64,000 bases of DNA from an uncultured Blautia sp. (GTDB taxonomy: Bacteria; Bacillota; Clostridia; Lachnospirales; Lachnospiraceae), in the NCBI GenBank assembly GCA_902476765.1, contig CABSEJ010000001.1, forward strand, positions 10,790 through 74,789, given 5' to 3'. The position numbers and the translations under genes were made by a program. The notes under the pieces are model-generated. The model did not search any database, was not told the DNA's origin, and saw only the letters and a program-made list of their open reading frames with translations. The stretch's first letter is position 1; every line of letters begins with the position of its first letter. Below, one piece after another: positions 1 through 8,463 of the stretch.

Positions 1-551
1 GCAGCAAGGCAAATCAGCATAGTAGTACCGGTACACCAGGTTCCCATGAGAACCAGAGCCCATTTGGTATAAGAAGGGTCCATAAGCCAGGAAGGGCCGT
101 CGATGCCGAACATCTCCAGCACCCGGTTAATGTAACCATATGTAGGGTCAAACATCCAAATCCACACCATGGTAGCTGCAATCATAGGAATGACTGAGGG
201 CATGAAAAAGATGGTTCTGGCTGCTCCTCTTCCTTTAAATTTCCTATTCAGAAGCGTAGCCAGAAGCAAGGCAATAAACAGGTTGACCGGTGTAGAAACA
301 AAGGCCATGAACAACGTGTTCTTCAAGCTCTTTAATACCAACGGGTCCTGAAAAATATACTTAAAGTTTTCCAATCCCACCCACACCGGGTCTTTTACCG
401 GATTAAAATCCGTAAAGCTGTAATACAAAGATGTCAGCAGGGGGATAATGCTAAAACATGTAAATCCGATAATCCATGGCAGTGCAAAAAGAAAACCGTT
501 CCTGGTATCCTTCCAGGAATATTTTCTCTTTCTTCCACTTTTATTTTTCAT
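1..551 (-). CDS. Sugar ABC transporter permease, MalF type (C-terminus cut by window edge)
   Basis: Inner-membrane permease of a carbohydrate ABC importer. About 183 residues are visible and the rest lies beyond the left edge. The start ATG at 551 follows GGAGG with a 6-base gap. The N-terminus is basic (MKNKSGRKRKYSW), then a membrane span (LFALPWIIGF), a periplasmic stretch with VGLENFKYIF, and further spans including TIFFMPSVIPMIAATMVW, all typical of MalF/UgpA-type permeases. It lies 188 bp after the binding-protein gene in the same direction, so the two form one importer. The family is certain; the sugar is inferred from neighbours acting on amino sugars. Confidence 0.93.
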   Translation of the reverse strand, partial: MKNKSGRKRKYSWKDTRNGFLFALPWIIGFTCFSIIPLLTSLYYSFTDFNPVKDPVWVGLENFKYIFQDPLVLKSLKNTLFMAFVSTPVNLFIALLLATLLNRKFKGRGAARTIFFMPSVIPMIAATMVWIWMFDPTYGYINRVLEMFGIDGPSWLMDPSYTKWALVLMGTWCTGTTMLICLA

Positions 552-739
552 CTTGTACCTCCATAAAAATGGAGCATATATGAAAGGTTTGCGCACCCTT
601 TCATATATACCCCGCATATTTTGTTAAGTCCTGTCTCAAAGCCGGAACCCATGGGCTGTCTGCAGACTGCTGGGGCCACGCTTTCGAGACAATAACCAGC
701 TACAATCCACCGTAAGCATAGGCGTTATCTGTCTCTTGT
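552..739 (-). other. Structured spacer between binding-protein and permease genes
   Basis: No gene. On the minus strand two hairpins lie between the binding-protein stop and the permease start. One has a 12-bp perfect stem (576-587 with 597-608, ATATATGAAAGG). The other is a longer imperfect fold, 633-690 (GTCTCAAAGC against GCTTTCGAGAC), with palindromes CCCATGGG and GTCTGCAGAC inside. Such spacers often protect the binding-protein mRNA or reduce readthrough into the permease; that role is inferred. Confidence 0.6.
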
Positions 740-2065
740 TTACTGCAGCAGCTTAGCCTGTTCCGCCAACTCTGCCATAGCATCTTCCGGCGTCTTAATT
801 CCGTTATATACATAGTCTAAATATTCCTCTATAAGAGAAGTATATTTTGACAAATCAGCAATCTTTGGATACTGTACTCCATTCTCTTTTTTCAGAGCGT
901 CGATGAATACCTCATAGTTAGGCATGGCCAGAATATCAGCGTCCTCATACAGGTTTAACTGAGTAGGCAGATTTCCGATTTCCATAAGCGTTTCCTTTGT
1001 AGAGTCAGAGTTTGTAAAGAATTTAGCGAATTCCCAAGCACCTTCTTTATTATTTGCTACAACAGGGATTGCAAGGCTGTTTGTCTCATAACGGCTGGTA
1101 CCCTGTAAATCAGGATTTGCTTCTGTTCCCGGTGTAAGGGCTACTCCGTAATTTACGTCAGGACCCCAGTCAGCAGCCATAGTAGCCAGCCATGGACCAT
1201 CGAAACGGAATAACTGTTTTCCGGCAAAGAACATATCGTTTTCTGTATAACGGTTGGTATTTGCAGATGCAACAAAGGCCTGTACCTTTTCCACTCCGTA
1301 TTTCTCACGGAACTGCATATTCATATTTAAACTGTCCAGAATCAGCGGGTCGTCCGGTGTAAGAGTCTCGCCATCCTCAGACCACCATCTTCCGCCGAAG
1401 GAATAGATAAGTTCCTGTCTTGCAGAAGCCAGAGGGAACAGAGGATAACCCAGGCGGGTAATATTTCCGTCTGCATCTACCTCAGTTGCTTTTTCTGCCA
1501 TTTCATATAACTCTTCCATAGTAGTAGGCGGTTCGCTGTAGCCAATCTCCTCCAGAATATCTTTGTTGTAGAACATCTGGATAATCTGTGCTGCAAAAGG
1601 CAGTCCGTACAAAGTATCTTCTACTGTGTTGGATTCCAAAGCCTGTCCTGCATAGGTTCCCTCTAAATCGTATCCATCCTCAGAAGCCATACTGTCCAGG
1701 TCTTCCACTAAACCGCTGTTTGCATAAGAAATAATATCCTGGTTAGAAACCTCTACAACATCAGGAGCATCGCTTCCGGACAGGGCTACGATAATCTTCT
1801 GCTTATCCATAACACTCAGGCCTTCCACCTCATATTTATCCTGGCTTTCATTGAAGGCAGCAATGGCAGCTTCAAAAGCCTTTGCTTCCTCACTGGTGTG
1901 TGAATACCAGAAAACAATTTTTTCTTTTTCTCCGGAGGCTTCCTCCTGTGTTTCACTATCCTGAGAAGTAGTTTCTTCTCCTTCACTGCCGGAACCGCCG
2001 CATCCGGCCAGAGTTCCCAATGTCATCACTGCTGCCAGGAAACCTGCAATCAACTTTCTTTTCAT
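740..2065 (-). CDS. ABC transporter sugar-binding lipoprotein
   Basis: Extracellular solute-binding protein of family 1 (SBP_bac_1), 441 residues, which captures the sugar for the permease downstream. The start at 2065 is chosen because MKRKLIAGFLAAVMTLGTLAG is a lipoprotein signal ending in the lipobox LAGC and AAGGAGG lies just upstream; an upstream in-frame ATG at 2158 would hide the signal peptide. After the lipid Cys comes an acidic Ser/Glu linker, then a two-lobe fold with YNKDILEEIGYSEPPTTMEE and FDGPWLATM typical of this class. The promoter and leader lie at 2066-2160. The ligand is unknown; context favours an amino-sugar or N-glycan fragment. Confidence 0.95.
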   Translation of the reverse strand: MKRKLIAGFLAAVMTLGTLAGCGGSGSEGEETTSQDSETQEEASGEKEKIVFWYSHTSEEAKAFEAAIAAFNESQDKYEVEGLSVMDKQKIIVALSGSDAPDVVEVSNQDIISYANSGLVEDLDSMASEDGYDLEGTYAGQALESNTVEDTLYGLPFAAQIIQMFYNKDILEEIGYSEPPTTMEELYEMAEKATEVDADGNITRLGYPLFPLASARQELIYSFGGRWWSEDGETLTPDDPLILDSLNMNMQFREKYGVEKVQAFVASANTNRYTENDMFFAGKQLFRFDGPWLATMAADWGPDVNYGVALTPGTEANPDLQGTSRYETNSLAIPVVANNKEGAWEFAKFFTNSDSTKETLMEIGNLPTQLNLYEDADILAMPNYEVFIDALKKENGVQYPKIADLSKYTSLIEEYLDYVYNGIKTPEDAMAELAEQAKLLQ

Positions 2066-2129
2066 TCGTTTTCCTCCTTTGTTTCTTACTTTTTGTTTGT
2101 TTTTACCTCTCTTTATTTTTGTAATTACA

Positions 2130-2158
2130 AGATTATCATACTTTTTGTTATATTTCAA
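2130..2158 (-). promoter_or_regulatory. Putative sigma-A promoter of the binding-protein gene
   Basis: On the minus strand, -35 TTGAAA (2153-2158) and -10 TAATCT (2130-2135) are 17 bp apart. The spacer contains ACAAAAAGTATG, the same word found in the ROK-kinase promoter region (about 6424-6435) and before DUF4127. Two related words flank it at 2085-2096 and 2220-2231. The leader would be about 58 nt. Confidence 0.5.
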
Positions 2159-2234
2159 CCTTTTTTGTATTATTTTTTTCTTTTAATCTATCATTTTTTT
2201 TGTTTTATCCATTATTTACCTGACTTTTTGTTTT

Positions 2235-4619
2235 TCAAAATAAGTTACTGGTATTTTTATTGTATTTTTCTATTAATTTCCCACAAATATCCATCATTTT
2301 TGTCGTGCAGCTTGTCCAAACCTCTCTGTGAGTAGCCTGATTCCCTGCCGGCCAGAAGGGTATATCTTCATTTTTTTTAGTTTGAATTCCTACAGGAAGC
2401 TGTCCTGCACAATCCCCCGGAAACACCCCGTACAGACAATCATATCTTTTTCCGCTCCCCACCATCAGCGACTGGCGAAAGGGATTTCTGCCGTTGACCC
2501 AATGTATCTGCTCTGCTCCGGCCTGTATCAGTATTTCGTTTCCCAGGTATCTTCCCGCTGTCAGGGCCGCATCCCCCATAGAAAGCTGTACATTAGTATT
2601 TCCCCGGAAAGAAAACCACACGGGAAATTGCCGGAGAAACAGGTCTTCCTCCAGTTTTTCCCCCTGTCTTACCTGGCATATATAATCCTCTCTGCATGCC
2701 TCATAGGGAACAAGAAGGTGCATTCTCTGAAAGATTTCCTTATGCCGGGCCTCATCCTCTCTATAGAGACCGCTGGGCATCATACCGTATGGAGAAGACT
2801 TTTCCATGAGAAATTCCAGATAAGAGCCATAGATTTCCAAAGCCCGGTGAAAAATCTCCCCCTCCTTCTCTCCCCGGAAAATCCGGCAGTTCAGCACAAG
2901 GCACTGGGCAAAGTATTGCTCTCTGGCCTGATGGTTAAAGTGCTGGATATGGGTATGGGTCTCGTCCCTGTAGAAAAATCCCTTTATCTTTCCCTGGGTT
3001 TCCTGACATTTCAAAAGCTCCCTGCCCCAAAAGGCAGCATCCTTCTTATAACATTCCTCCCCTGTTTCCAGAAACAGCATAGCAGCGCATTTACTGATTA
3101 TGGCCCGGCACAAAGCATCACTGCTTCCATAGGTATGCTCCCACATCACCGGTAATTCGAAACCGTATTTTTTATACTGTTCCATGGCAAAGCCATAGTC
3201 TTCCCTGGCTGCCGTAAGAGCCGCCCTGCCTGTCTCCGGGTCATAATCTTTCAAAACCCGGGAAGCCCCGGCAAAGGCGCAGGCACAGATAAAATTATCC
3301 AGAGCATGACGGTTCACCCGCACATTCCCTGCGTCGTCCTGGTTTCCCTGGATTCCGTCCGTCCACCGTATCAGCCCCAGACTGGTAGCACGCACACCGT
3401 CACCGGCTCTGGTACGGAACAAAAAGGACAGTCCCCAGCAGGCTTCCTCCATAAGCCTTCCATACAATGGATGGTTTTCCTTTACCCGTGCTGCAGTCAA
3501 AAACAGGGATTCGCAGGTTTCTGCTGTCTGGACCGTCTGCTGAGACATGTCTCCGGCATCATGCCAGCCTCCCCAGTAGGGTATTTTCATGCCCCGGCAC
3601 TCCCCATAGCAGTCCGTGTGGCAGCATCCATGTTTTTCCGGCACAGGATACCCGCAGCGCTGACAGAATATAAAGTTCAGCCCTTTATATATAATTTCCT
3701 CCAGCCAGTCTCTTCCCACCTGAAAGTCCTGACTTTCAAGTTCCTCTGTACAAAGTCTGTAGCTGCCTTCCCCCAGTCCGGAGAAATCCAATTTTCCAAA
3801 CTTATTTCCTTTCCAGCATAAAGGCTCTATTTCCTTTTCCAGAACCTTTTTGCCATGTTCCGCATCTACTACAATAAAACGCCCTTCTGTCCTGTCTGTA
3901 AGCGCAAATTTCTCTTCCTCCGGCAGATAGCCGCAGGTATCATAACAAATGCTATCCTTTTCCAGGTCCCAGCCCCTATACTTTTCTTCCCTTTCTGTTT
4001 TTTCCAGATAGATTTCTTTAATATAGAAAACAGCTTCCTTACCTATCCCTGTGTCACTTCCGCTGAGCCGGTACCGAAATTCTAATTCTGTGATACAATC
4101 CCTGCCCATAGAAGAAAATTCCCAGATACAATGATTCCACTTCCTGTTTTCCAGACTCATCATATGCTGGCCTGTCCTATTATAGGAATCCGGCGCCTTC
4201 TCCTTTCCCTGGTTTTTTACCCAGGCAGACAGGCTTATGGTATGCATAGCCTCAAAATCCGGATACACCAGAAAAGACAGACGGTTATAGTCCCTCCAAT
4301 CCTCCCGGCTCCTCTTCAGAACAGCTTTTAAATCTCCATAATAAGCGCAGTCACCGTCCTGGGGCATCCCCTGAGGCCAGTATCCCAGGCGCAGTTTCCC
4401 TCTCATTTCCAGACAGGTCTGTCCTTCCATCTCTTTTATTCCGCACTGTCCCTGTCCCTCGGAATGAAAAAAGCCATCTCCGAATCCGGTCCATATTTTC
4501 TTCTTCCTGACTGCCTGCCCTGCCTTCCGCTCTGTCACCAGGCTGTCCTCTTTTTTCAGGGAAAGAGGTTTGTGTATCCACCCGCTTTCCAGCAAATCCT
4601 TGTAAAATTCTTCTCTCAT
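2235..4619 (-). CDS. Glycoside hydrolase family 9-type enzyme
   Basis: Intracellular (no signal peptide) 794-residue hydrolase. The N-terminal 300 residues are beta-rich, like the Ig-like domain of GH9 enzymes, followed by an (alpha/alpha)6 barrel. Seen motifs are GGWHDAGD near residues 350-357, the GH9 nucleophile/base Asp pair (D354, D357), then WVNGRNPFRQSLMVGSG, and HREVWTSCT, which carries a Glu (E766) where GH9 has its acid. Start 4619 is preferred (AGGAAG upstream); an ATG at 4697 would overlap the deaminase gene. The cytoplasmic location and the NagB and kinase neighbours suggest it trims imported oligosaccharides, possibly glucosaminides as known for one GH9 exo-glucosaminidase, rather than cellulose. 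Confidence 0.85.
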   Translation of the reverse strand: MREEFYKDLLESGWIHKPLSLKKEDSLVTERKAGQAVRKKKIWTGFGDGFFHSEGQGQCGIKEMEGQTCLEMRGKLRLGYWPQGMPQDGDCAYYGDLKAVLKRSREDWRDYNRLSFLVYPDFEAMHTISLSAWVKNQGKEKAPDSYNRTGQHMMSLENRKWNHCIWEFSSMGRDCITELEFRYRLSGSDTGIGKEAVFYIKEIYLEKTEREEKYRGWDLEKDSICYDTCGYLPEEEKFALTDRTEGRFIVVDAEHGKKVLEKEIEPLCWKGNKFGKLDFSGLGEGSYRLCTEELESQDFQVGRDWLEEIIYKGLNFIFCQRCGYPVPEKHGCCHTDCYGECRGMKIPYWGGWHDAGDMSQQTVQTAETCESLFLTAARVKENHPLYGRLMEEACWGLSFLFRTRAGDGVRATSLGLIRWTDGIQGNQDDAGNVRVNRHALDNFICACAFAGASRVLKDYDPETGRAALTAAREDYGFAMEQYKKYGFELPVMWEHTYGSSDALCRAIISKCAAMLFLETGEECYKKDAAFWGRELLKCQETQGKIKGFFYRDETHTHIQHFNHQAREQYFAQCLVLNCRIFRGEKEGEIFHRALEIYGSYLEFLMEKSSPYGMMPSGLYREDEARHKEIFQRMHLLVPYEACREDYICQVRQGEKLEEDLFLRQFPVWFSFRGNTNVQLSMGDAALTAGRYLGNEILIQAGAEQIHWVNGRNPFRQSLMVGSGKRYDCLYGVFPGDCAGQLPVGIQTKKNEDIPFWPAGNQATHREVWTSCTTKMMDICGKLIEKYNKNTSNLF

Positions 4620-4671
4620 ACTTTGAGCACTTCCTTTCCCTGGGTTGACAGCGTAATCCTGTCTGTTCCGA

Positions 4672-5400
4672 TTATGACAGCAGCCGGGCTGCATCACGGT
4701 CCAGAAGCACCTGGCAATTAGGATGAAGCTGAAGAACAGAAGCAGGTATGTCTTCGGTAACCGGTCCCTGAACTGCTTGCTTTATGATTTCCGCTTTTTC
4801 TGCCCCTTTGGCTATCAGTACGATTTCTCTGGTCTGCATGATAGTTTTGATACCCAAAGTAATGCCTCCCAAGGGATAATCCTCCGGTACATCCACTTCA
4901 CTTCTTACCTTTGCCTCGAATCGTTCATCCATGGGAGAGACCCATGTATTGCTTCCAAAGGGAGTTCCCGGCTGGTTAATTCCAATATGGCCGTTCCAGC
5001 CGATTCCCAGCATCTGAAGGTCTGCGCCGCCCCGTTTCCTCAGTTCTTCCTCAAACCAAAGACATTCCTGCTCAAAGTCAATGCCCATGGTCCTTGGCAT
5101 GATAAAATTCTCCTCCTTAATGTGAAGAGGCCGGCAAATCTGGCTTTTTATCATGGCATAACAGCTTCCTTTGTAGCTTCTGGGCAGCCCTGCCAGTTCG
5201 TCCACATTAAAAACAGTCACCTGTGAAGTATCAAAAGGATGAAGCTCATAAATCTGGCTCACTATAGCATGCATGTTTCCCGTGGTTTTCCCTGTAGATA
5301 AGCCAATTACGGAATCCGGTTTCTTTAACATTTGTCCTATGATAGTCCAGGCAGCCGCCTCATCAAATTTTCTTTCATTTTCCATTATCCGAATTTTCAT
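4672..5400 (-). CDS. NagB-like glucosamine-6-phosphate deaminase family protein
   Basis: 242-residue member of the glucosamine-6-phosphate isomerase/deaminase family, expected to turn GlcN-6-P into fructose-6-P and ammonia in the cytoplasm. Seen are the phosphate loop LSTGKTTGNMH, NVDELAG (D67, matching catalytic Asp72 of E. coli NagB) and GIGWNGHIGINQPG (N136, H138, Q143). The Gln at 143 replaces the catalytic Glu148, while Asn for Asp141 is common in Gram-positives. The RBS AGGAGA precedes the start. It lies 16 bp after the ROK kinase gene, so phosphorylation and deamination are coupled. Because of E148Q the exact reaction may differ, so no gene symbol is given. Confidence 0.85.
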   Translation of the reverse strand: MKIRIMENERKFDEAAAWTIIGQMLKKPDSVIGLSTGKTTGNMHAIVSQIYELHPFDTSQVTVFNVDELAGLPRSYKGSCYAMIKSQICRPLHIKEENFIMPRTMGIDFEQECLWFEEELRKRGGADLQMLGIGWNGHIGINQPGTPFGSNTWVSPMDERFEAKVRSEVDVPEDYPLGGITLGIKTIMQTREIVLIAKGAEKAEIIKQAVQGPVTEDIPASVLQLHPNCQVLLDRDAARLLS

Positions 5401-5416
5401 TGTATGTCTCCTTTCC

Positions 5417-6325
5417 TCAAACCAATATCCCTTGTTTAGCCACCGCCGCTGCTCCCAGCACCCCTGCTTTTGCAGGATGAAGAGAAGACAGTCTTACGCC
5501 TCCTGTAACCCCCCGCATGGTGGCAGGATGAAGACGGCTCTTCACATCCTCATAAAAGGCTGTATCCTGCATAATACCACCGCCCAGCACCACGGTATCC
5601 GGGTCCACTGTACGCACCAGATTTTCAATAACCTGGGAAAGTACAAGCTCAGCCTCTTCTCTCACTGCCCTGCACAGAGAATCTCCCTGTCGGCTTTTTT
5701 CTAAAATCTCCCAGGCCGGCAGACAGCCGCCTCCCCGGCTCCTCATATTTTCCGTCATACCCAGTCCTGAAGCGGATAATTCGGCACATCCTGTTTTTCC
5801 ACAGACACATTGCCTGTCAGAGGAAGCTTTTACCAGACTGTGACCGATTTCTCCTGCGTTTTGGTTTGCTCCCCGCAGAATCCGGCCCTCACATACGATT
5901 CCTGCTGCCAGTCCGGTTCCCACACTAATGTAGATAAAATTCCGGCTGTATTTTCCCACGCCCCAAAGCAGCTCTGCTGTGGTACTGCTGCGGACATCAT
6001 TGTCCAAAAAAGCGGGTACCTGCAAAATCTGGGAAACCATAGCGGCCAGAGGAATATTTTCTCCTTCTCTATGGTTCATAGAACACCAGATTCCTGTTTC
6101 CCTGTCACTGACGCCGACAATCCCTATGCCTGCACCCACAGGCCTTCCCTGAAAGCCATCCTTCTTCACATAATCCTTCAGACACTCTGCCAAATAAGCG
6201 GCCGCTTCCCCCTGACTTTTCTTTCCCGTATCATATCTGCGGGAGGCCAGCAGCCTTCCTTGTCCGTCTGCCTCTCCAATAAGAAGCTTGGTGCCGCCAT
6301 AATCCAATCCAATGTATGTATCCAT
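5417..6325 (-). CDS. ROK family sugar kinase
   Basis: 302-residue ROK kinase without a DNA-binding domain, therefore an enzyme that phosphorylates a sugar with ATP. Features: N-terminal phosphate-1 motif GLDYGGTKLLIG, catalytic Asp in FLDNDV (D110), GEIGH (E159, H162) and the ROK zinc motif CVCGKTGC (C173, C175, C180). It is the first gene of the leftward operon kinase-NagB-GH9-importer, so glucosamine, N-acetylglucosamine or mannose are the likely substrates. The start is the first ATG after the divergent regulatory region and fits the family N-terminus MxTYIGLDYGGTK. Confidence 0.9.
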   Translation of the reverse strand: MDTYIGLDYGGTKLLIGEADGQGRLLASRRYDTGKKSQGEAAAYLAECLKDYVKKDGFQGRPVGAGIGIVGVSDRETGIWCSMNHREGENIPLAAMVSQILQVPAFLDNDVRSSTTAELLWGVGKYSRNFIYISVGTGLAAGIVCEGRILRGANQNAGEIGHSLVKASSDRQCVCGKTGCAELSASGLGMTENMRSRGGGCLPAWEILEKSRQGDSLCRAVREEAELVLSQVIENLVRTVDPDTVVLGGGIMQDTAFYEDVKSRLHPATMRGVTGGVRLSSLHPAKAGVLGAAAVAKQGILV

Positions 6326-6394
6326 GTCTTCACCTTTGTCTGCTTTCTTCTAAGCTTTTCTCCTTTCTGCCAAAAATGGGATATTTTCGTACTT

Positions 6395-6408
6395 TGAAAA
6401 CGTTTTCA
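6395..6408. promoter_or_regulatory. Perfect 14-bp operator palindrome (LacI/CcpA type)
   Basis: TGAAAACGTTTTCA is a perfect inverted repeat with the central CG typical of LacI-family operators, and it also fits the Gram-positive cre consensus. It lies just downstream of the predicted kinase promoter (-35 TTGACA at 6439-6444, -10 TAATGT at 6416-6421, minus strand), a blocking position. Either the adjacent LacI protein or CcpA could bind it. Confidence 0.7.
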
Positions 6409-6415
6409 TAAATTG

Positions 6416-6444
6416 ACATTATCATACTTTTTTTAATATGTCAA
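6416..6444 (-). promoter_or_regulatory. Putative promoter of the ROK kinase/NagB/GH9 operon
   Basis: Minus strand -35 TTGACA (6439-6444), 17-bp spacer containing AAAAAAAGTATG, and -10 TAATGT (6416-6421). The whole element is an imperfect palindrome (TTGACAT ... ATGTCAA). The -10 is weak, so confidence is moderate. Confidence 0.5.
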
Positions 6445-6507
6445 TGGTGTAAATTGGCAATTTTCTTACTTTTTTTATTATTTTTAATATATTAAATAAC
6501 TTTTTTT

Positions 6508-6521
6508 TGCAACCGTTTTCA
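6508..6521. promoter_or_regulatory. Second, imperfect LacI-type operator
   Basis: TGCAACCGTTTTCA matches the right half of the 6395 palindrome (CGTTTTCA). It directly abuts the -35 of the LacI promoter. The two operator centres are 113 bp apart, suitable for looping or for separate control of the two divergent promoters. Confidence 0.55.
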
Positions 6522-6550
6522 TTGCCTGATTGATTTTTTCGTGCTATAAT
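6522..6550 (+). promoter_or_regulatory. Promoter of the LacI regulator gene
   Basis: -35 TTGCCT (6522-6527), 17-bp spacer and consensus -10 TATAAT (6545-6550). The start codon is 34 bp downstream at 6584. The upstream operator touches the -35, which implies autoregulation. Confidence 0.7.
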
Positions 6551-6583
6551 CACTATTGTCACAATTTTTTCCAGGGTGATTCT

Positions 6584-7621
6584 ATGAAAGCAAATATAAC
6601 AATTAAGCAGATTGCAAAAGAAAGCAATGTCTCTATGGCCACCGTGTCCCGTTATCTAAATGGCACGGTATCTGTCTCTGAGAAAAAACGGAGACAAATT
6701 GAAGCAGTTATCCAAAAATATAATTTTTCTCCCAATACTCATGCCCGGAGTCTGATTTCAGGCCGTACCATGACTTTAGGTATTGTTGTTCCGGATATAT
6801 CCAATCCATATTTTTATTCCCTGTTTTTGGAAATCCAGAAAGAAGCTGCCCCTAAGGGCTATTCTCTGCTTCTTTACAATACCTCTTTTCAAAAAGACGG
6901 TCCCAGCTGTACAGAGGAAGACTATTTCCGAAGACTGATTCAGCATCGGGTGGATGGAGCTCTGATTTTGGGCGGTCAGATTGACCTTATTTCACCCTCA
7001 GACTCTTATATCAACGCTCTGCGGAATCTGGGTGAATATCTGCCTGTAGTCGTCATGGGCAGCCCGGTTCCAAACTGTTCCTGCAGATTTATAGATATGG
7101 AAACAGGAGAAGGCGTATCCCTGCTTTTTCATTATCTGTATTCTATGGGACACAGGGAAATCGCCTTTATTGGCGGAAATACCGGGGTGCGCATTACGGA
7201 AACCAGACTCCAGACCTACCAAAGCTTGCTGAAAAACTATGGTTTACCCGCAAATCCGGATTACGTTGTCTTGACTGACTATTATGCTGAAGACGGATAC
7301 CAGGCTGCAATAAGCCTGATGGATAAAACACAGGCTTTTACTGCGGTGATTGCCGCCAATGACAATGTAGCGCTGGGAGCCCTGCGGGCTTTTGCCGACA
7401 GAGGTTACCGAGTACCTGACGATTTTTCCATAGTAAGCTGCGACCGTTTCTCCGGCGGAAACTACTCCATCCCCCGGATGACCGGAGTAGAAAGAGACCC
7501 GGAACAGGCCGGAAAACTGCTGGCAGACTGCTTATTCCAATATATAGAAAATAAACCTCAGGAAGACCCCCACCGGCTCATTCCCAGGTTTGCAGCAGAA
7601 GAAAGCTGCCGAACTTTGTAA
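6584..7621 (+). CDS. LacI family transcriptional regulator
   Basis: 345-residue repressor. The N-terminal helix-turn-helix (ITIKQIAKESNVSMATVSRYLNG) is followed by the hinge region SPNTHARSLISG and a periplasmic-binding-like core (TLGIVVPDISNPYFYSLF, AAND, DDFSIVSCDRF) that binds a sugar effector. Start 6584 is preferred because the HTH then begins at the usual place and AGGGTGAT precedes it. It is divergent from the kinase/NagB/GH9/importer operon and is likely its local regulator through the palindromes at 6395 and 6508. The effector is probably a sugar or sugar phosphate of that pathway. Confidence 0.95.
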   Translation: MKANITIKQIAKESNVSMATVSRYLNGTVSVSEKKRRQIEAVIQKYNFSPNTHARSLISGRTMTLGIVVPDISNPYFYSLFLEIQKEAAPKGYSLLLYNTSFQKDGPSCTEEDYFRRLIQHRVDGALILGGQIDLISPSDSYINALRNLGEYLPVVVMGSPVPNCSCRFIDMETGEGVSLLFHYLYSMGHREIAFIGGNTGVRITETRLQTYQSLLKNYGLPANPDYVVLTDYYAEDGYQAAISLMDKTQAFTAVIAANDNVALGALRAFADRGYRVPDDFSIVSCDRFSGGNYSIPRMTGVERDPEQAGKLLADCLFQYIENKPQEDPHRLIPRFAAEESCRTL

Positions 7622-7671
7622 TACCCTACCTGCCAGGATTTTGAAATGCTTATTTTTCTTATTATTTCGTA

Positions 7672-7700
7672 TTGTTTTATAGAAAACCCAATGCTATAAT
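7672..7700 (+). promoter_or_regulatory. Promoter of the YheO-type regulator gene
   Basis: -35 TTGTTT (7672-7677), 17-bp spacer, -10 TATAAT (7695-7700). An ideal AAGGAGG ribosome site follows before the ATG at 7735. It lies in the 113-bp gap after the LacI gene, so the second regulator has its own promoter. Confidence 0.65.
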
Positions 7701-7734
7701 TTGGATTGTTACCAAAGAACAAGGAGGTTTATTT

Positions 7735-8376
7735 ATGAAATCTATTCAGGATGAAATGCCCTTGCTCCAGCAGATTCTGACTTTGATTTCCAATCATTTC
7801 GGCGCCAAATGCGAGGTTGTTCTTCACGACCTGACAAACGACTATAACAGTACCATTGTGGACATCCGCAACGGCCATATTACCAACCGGAAAATCGGAG
7901 GCTGCGGCAGTAATCTGGGACTGGAGGTTCTACGCGGGTCCGTAGTGGACGGCGACCGTTATAACTATGTCACCACGCTCAGCGATGGTAAGATTCTCCG
8001 CTCTTCTTCTATTTATCTCAGGGATGACGAGGGAAAGATTATCGGCTCCATCTGCATAAATTATGACATTACCGAAACACTGCAATTTGAAGGCTTTCTT
8101 CGCCAATTCAATCATTTTTCTCCTGCCCAGGATGAAGAGGTTTTCGCTTCAGACGTAAACTCCTTGCTGAAACACCTGATTTCTGAAGCGCAAAAGCAAG
8201 TGGGCAAGCCGGTATCTGATATGAATAAAGAGGAAAAAATCAGCTTTATCCGCTATCTGGATCAAAAAGGGGCATTCTTGATTACCAAATCAGGGGAACA
8301 TATTTGTGAATTACTGGGCATCAGCAAATTTACTTTTTATAATTACCTGGAAATCAGCCGTACCTCAAAAGAATAG
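7735..8376 (+). CDS. YheO-type PAS/HTH transcriptional regulator
   Basis: 213-residue regulator. Residues 8-120 form a YheO-like PAS domain (CEVVLHDLTNDYNSTIVDI, then SSSIYLRDDEGKIIGSICIN). The C-terminal third has a DauR/YheO-type HTH (FLITKSGEHICELLGISKFT followed by FYNYLE). Start 7735 follows AAGGAGG; an in-frame ATG at 7672 falls inside the promoter and is rejected. DauR regulates D-amino-acid catabolism in Pseudomonas; other members respond to unknown ligands. Here the neighbours suggest sensing of a sugar-derived metabolite, but the ligand cannot be read from sequence. Confidence 0.85.
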   Translation: MKSIQDEMPLLQQILTLISNHFGAKCEVVLHDLTNDYNSTIVDIRNGHITNRKIGGCGSNLGLEVLRGSVVDGDRYNYVTTLSDGKILRSSSIYLRDDEGKIIGSICINYDITETLQFEGFLRQFNHFSPAQDEEVFASDVNSLLKHLISEAQKQVGKPVSDMNKEEKISFIRYLDQKGAFLITKSGEHICELLGISKFTFYNYLEISRTSKE

Positions 8377-8385
8377 CCCAAATCA

Positions 8386-8461
8386 AAAATTTGACGGCGG
8401 GCATGCTGTTTATATCCGTATTTATTCAGATATACCGCATCACACTCGCCGCCTAAATTTT
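8386..8461. terminator. Bidirectional terminator between convergent genes
   Basis: A long imperfect hairpin: AAAATTT...CGGCG (8386-8399) pairs with CGCCG...AAATTTT (8447-8461), with an inner TATATC/GATATA stem. The A/T tracts at both ends give a U-run in either direction, fitting termination of the YheO-type regulator (+) and DUF4127 (-) genes. Confidence 0.7.
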
Positions 8462-8463
8462 CT

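Noticed and set aside
2093..2335. 80-codon plus-strand frame rich in Phe and Leu
   Set aside because: Arises from the T-rich promoter of the binding-protein gene; no start signal and no conservation cue.
2328..3155. 275-codon plus-strand open frame opposite the GH9 gene
   Set aside because: It lies entirely antisense to a gene with clear catalytic motifs, has no recognisable domain and no promoter or RBS pattern; a shadow of the codon bias.
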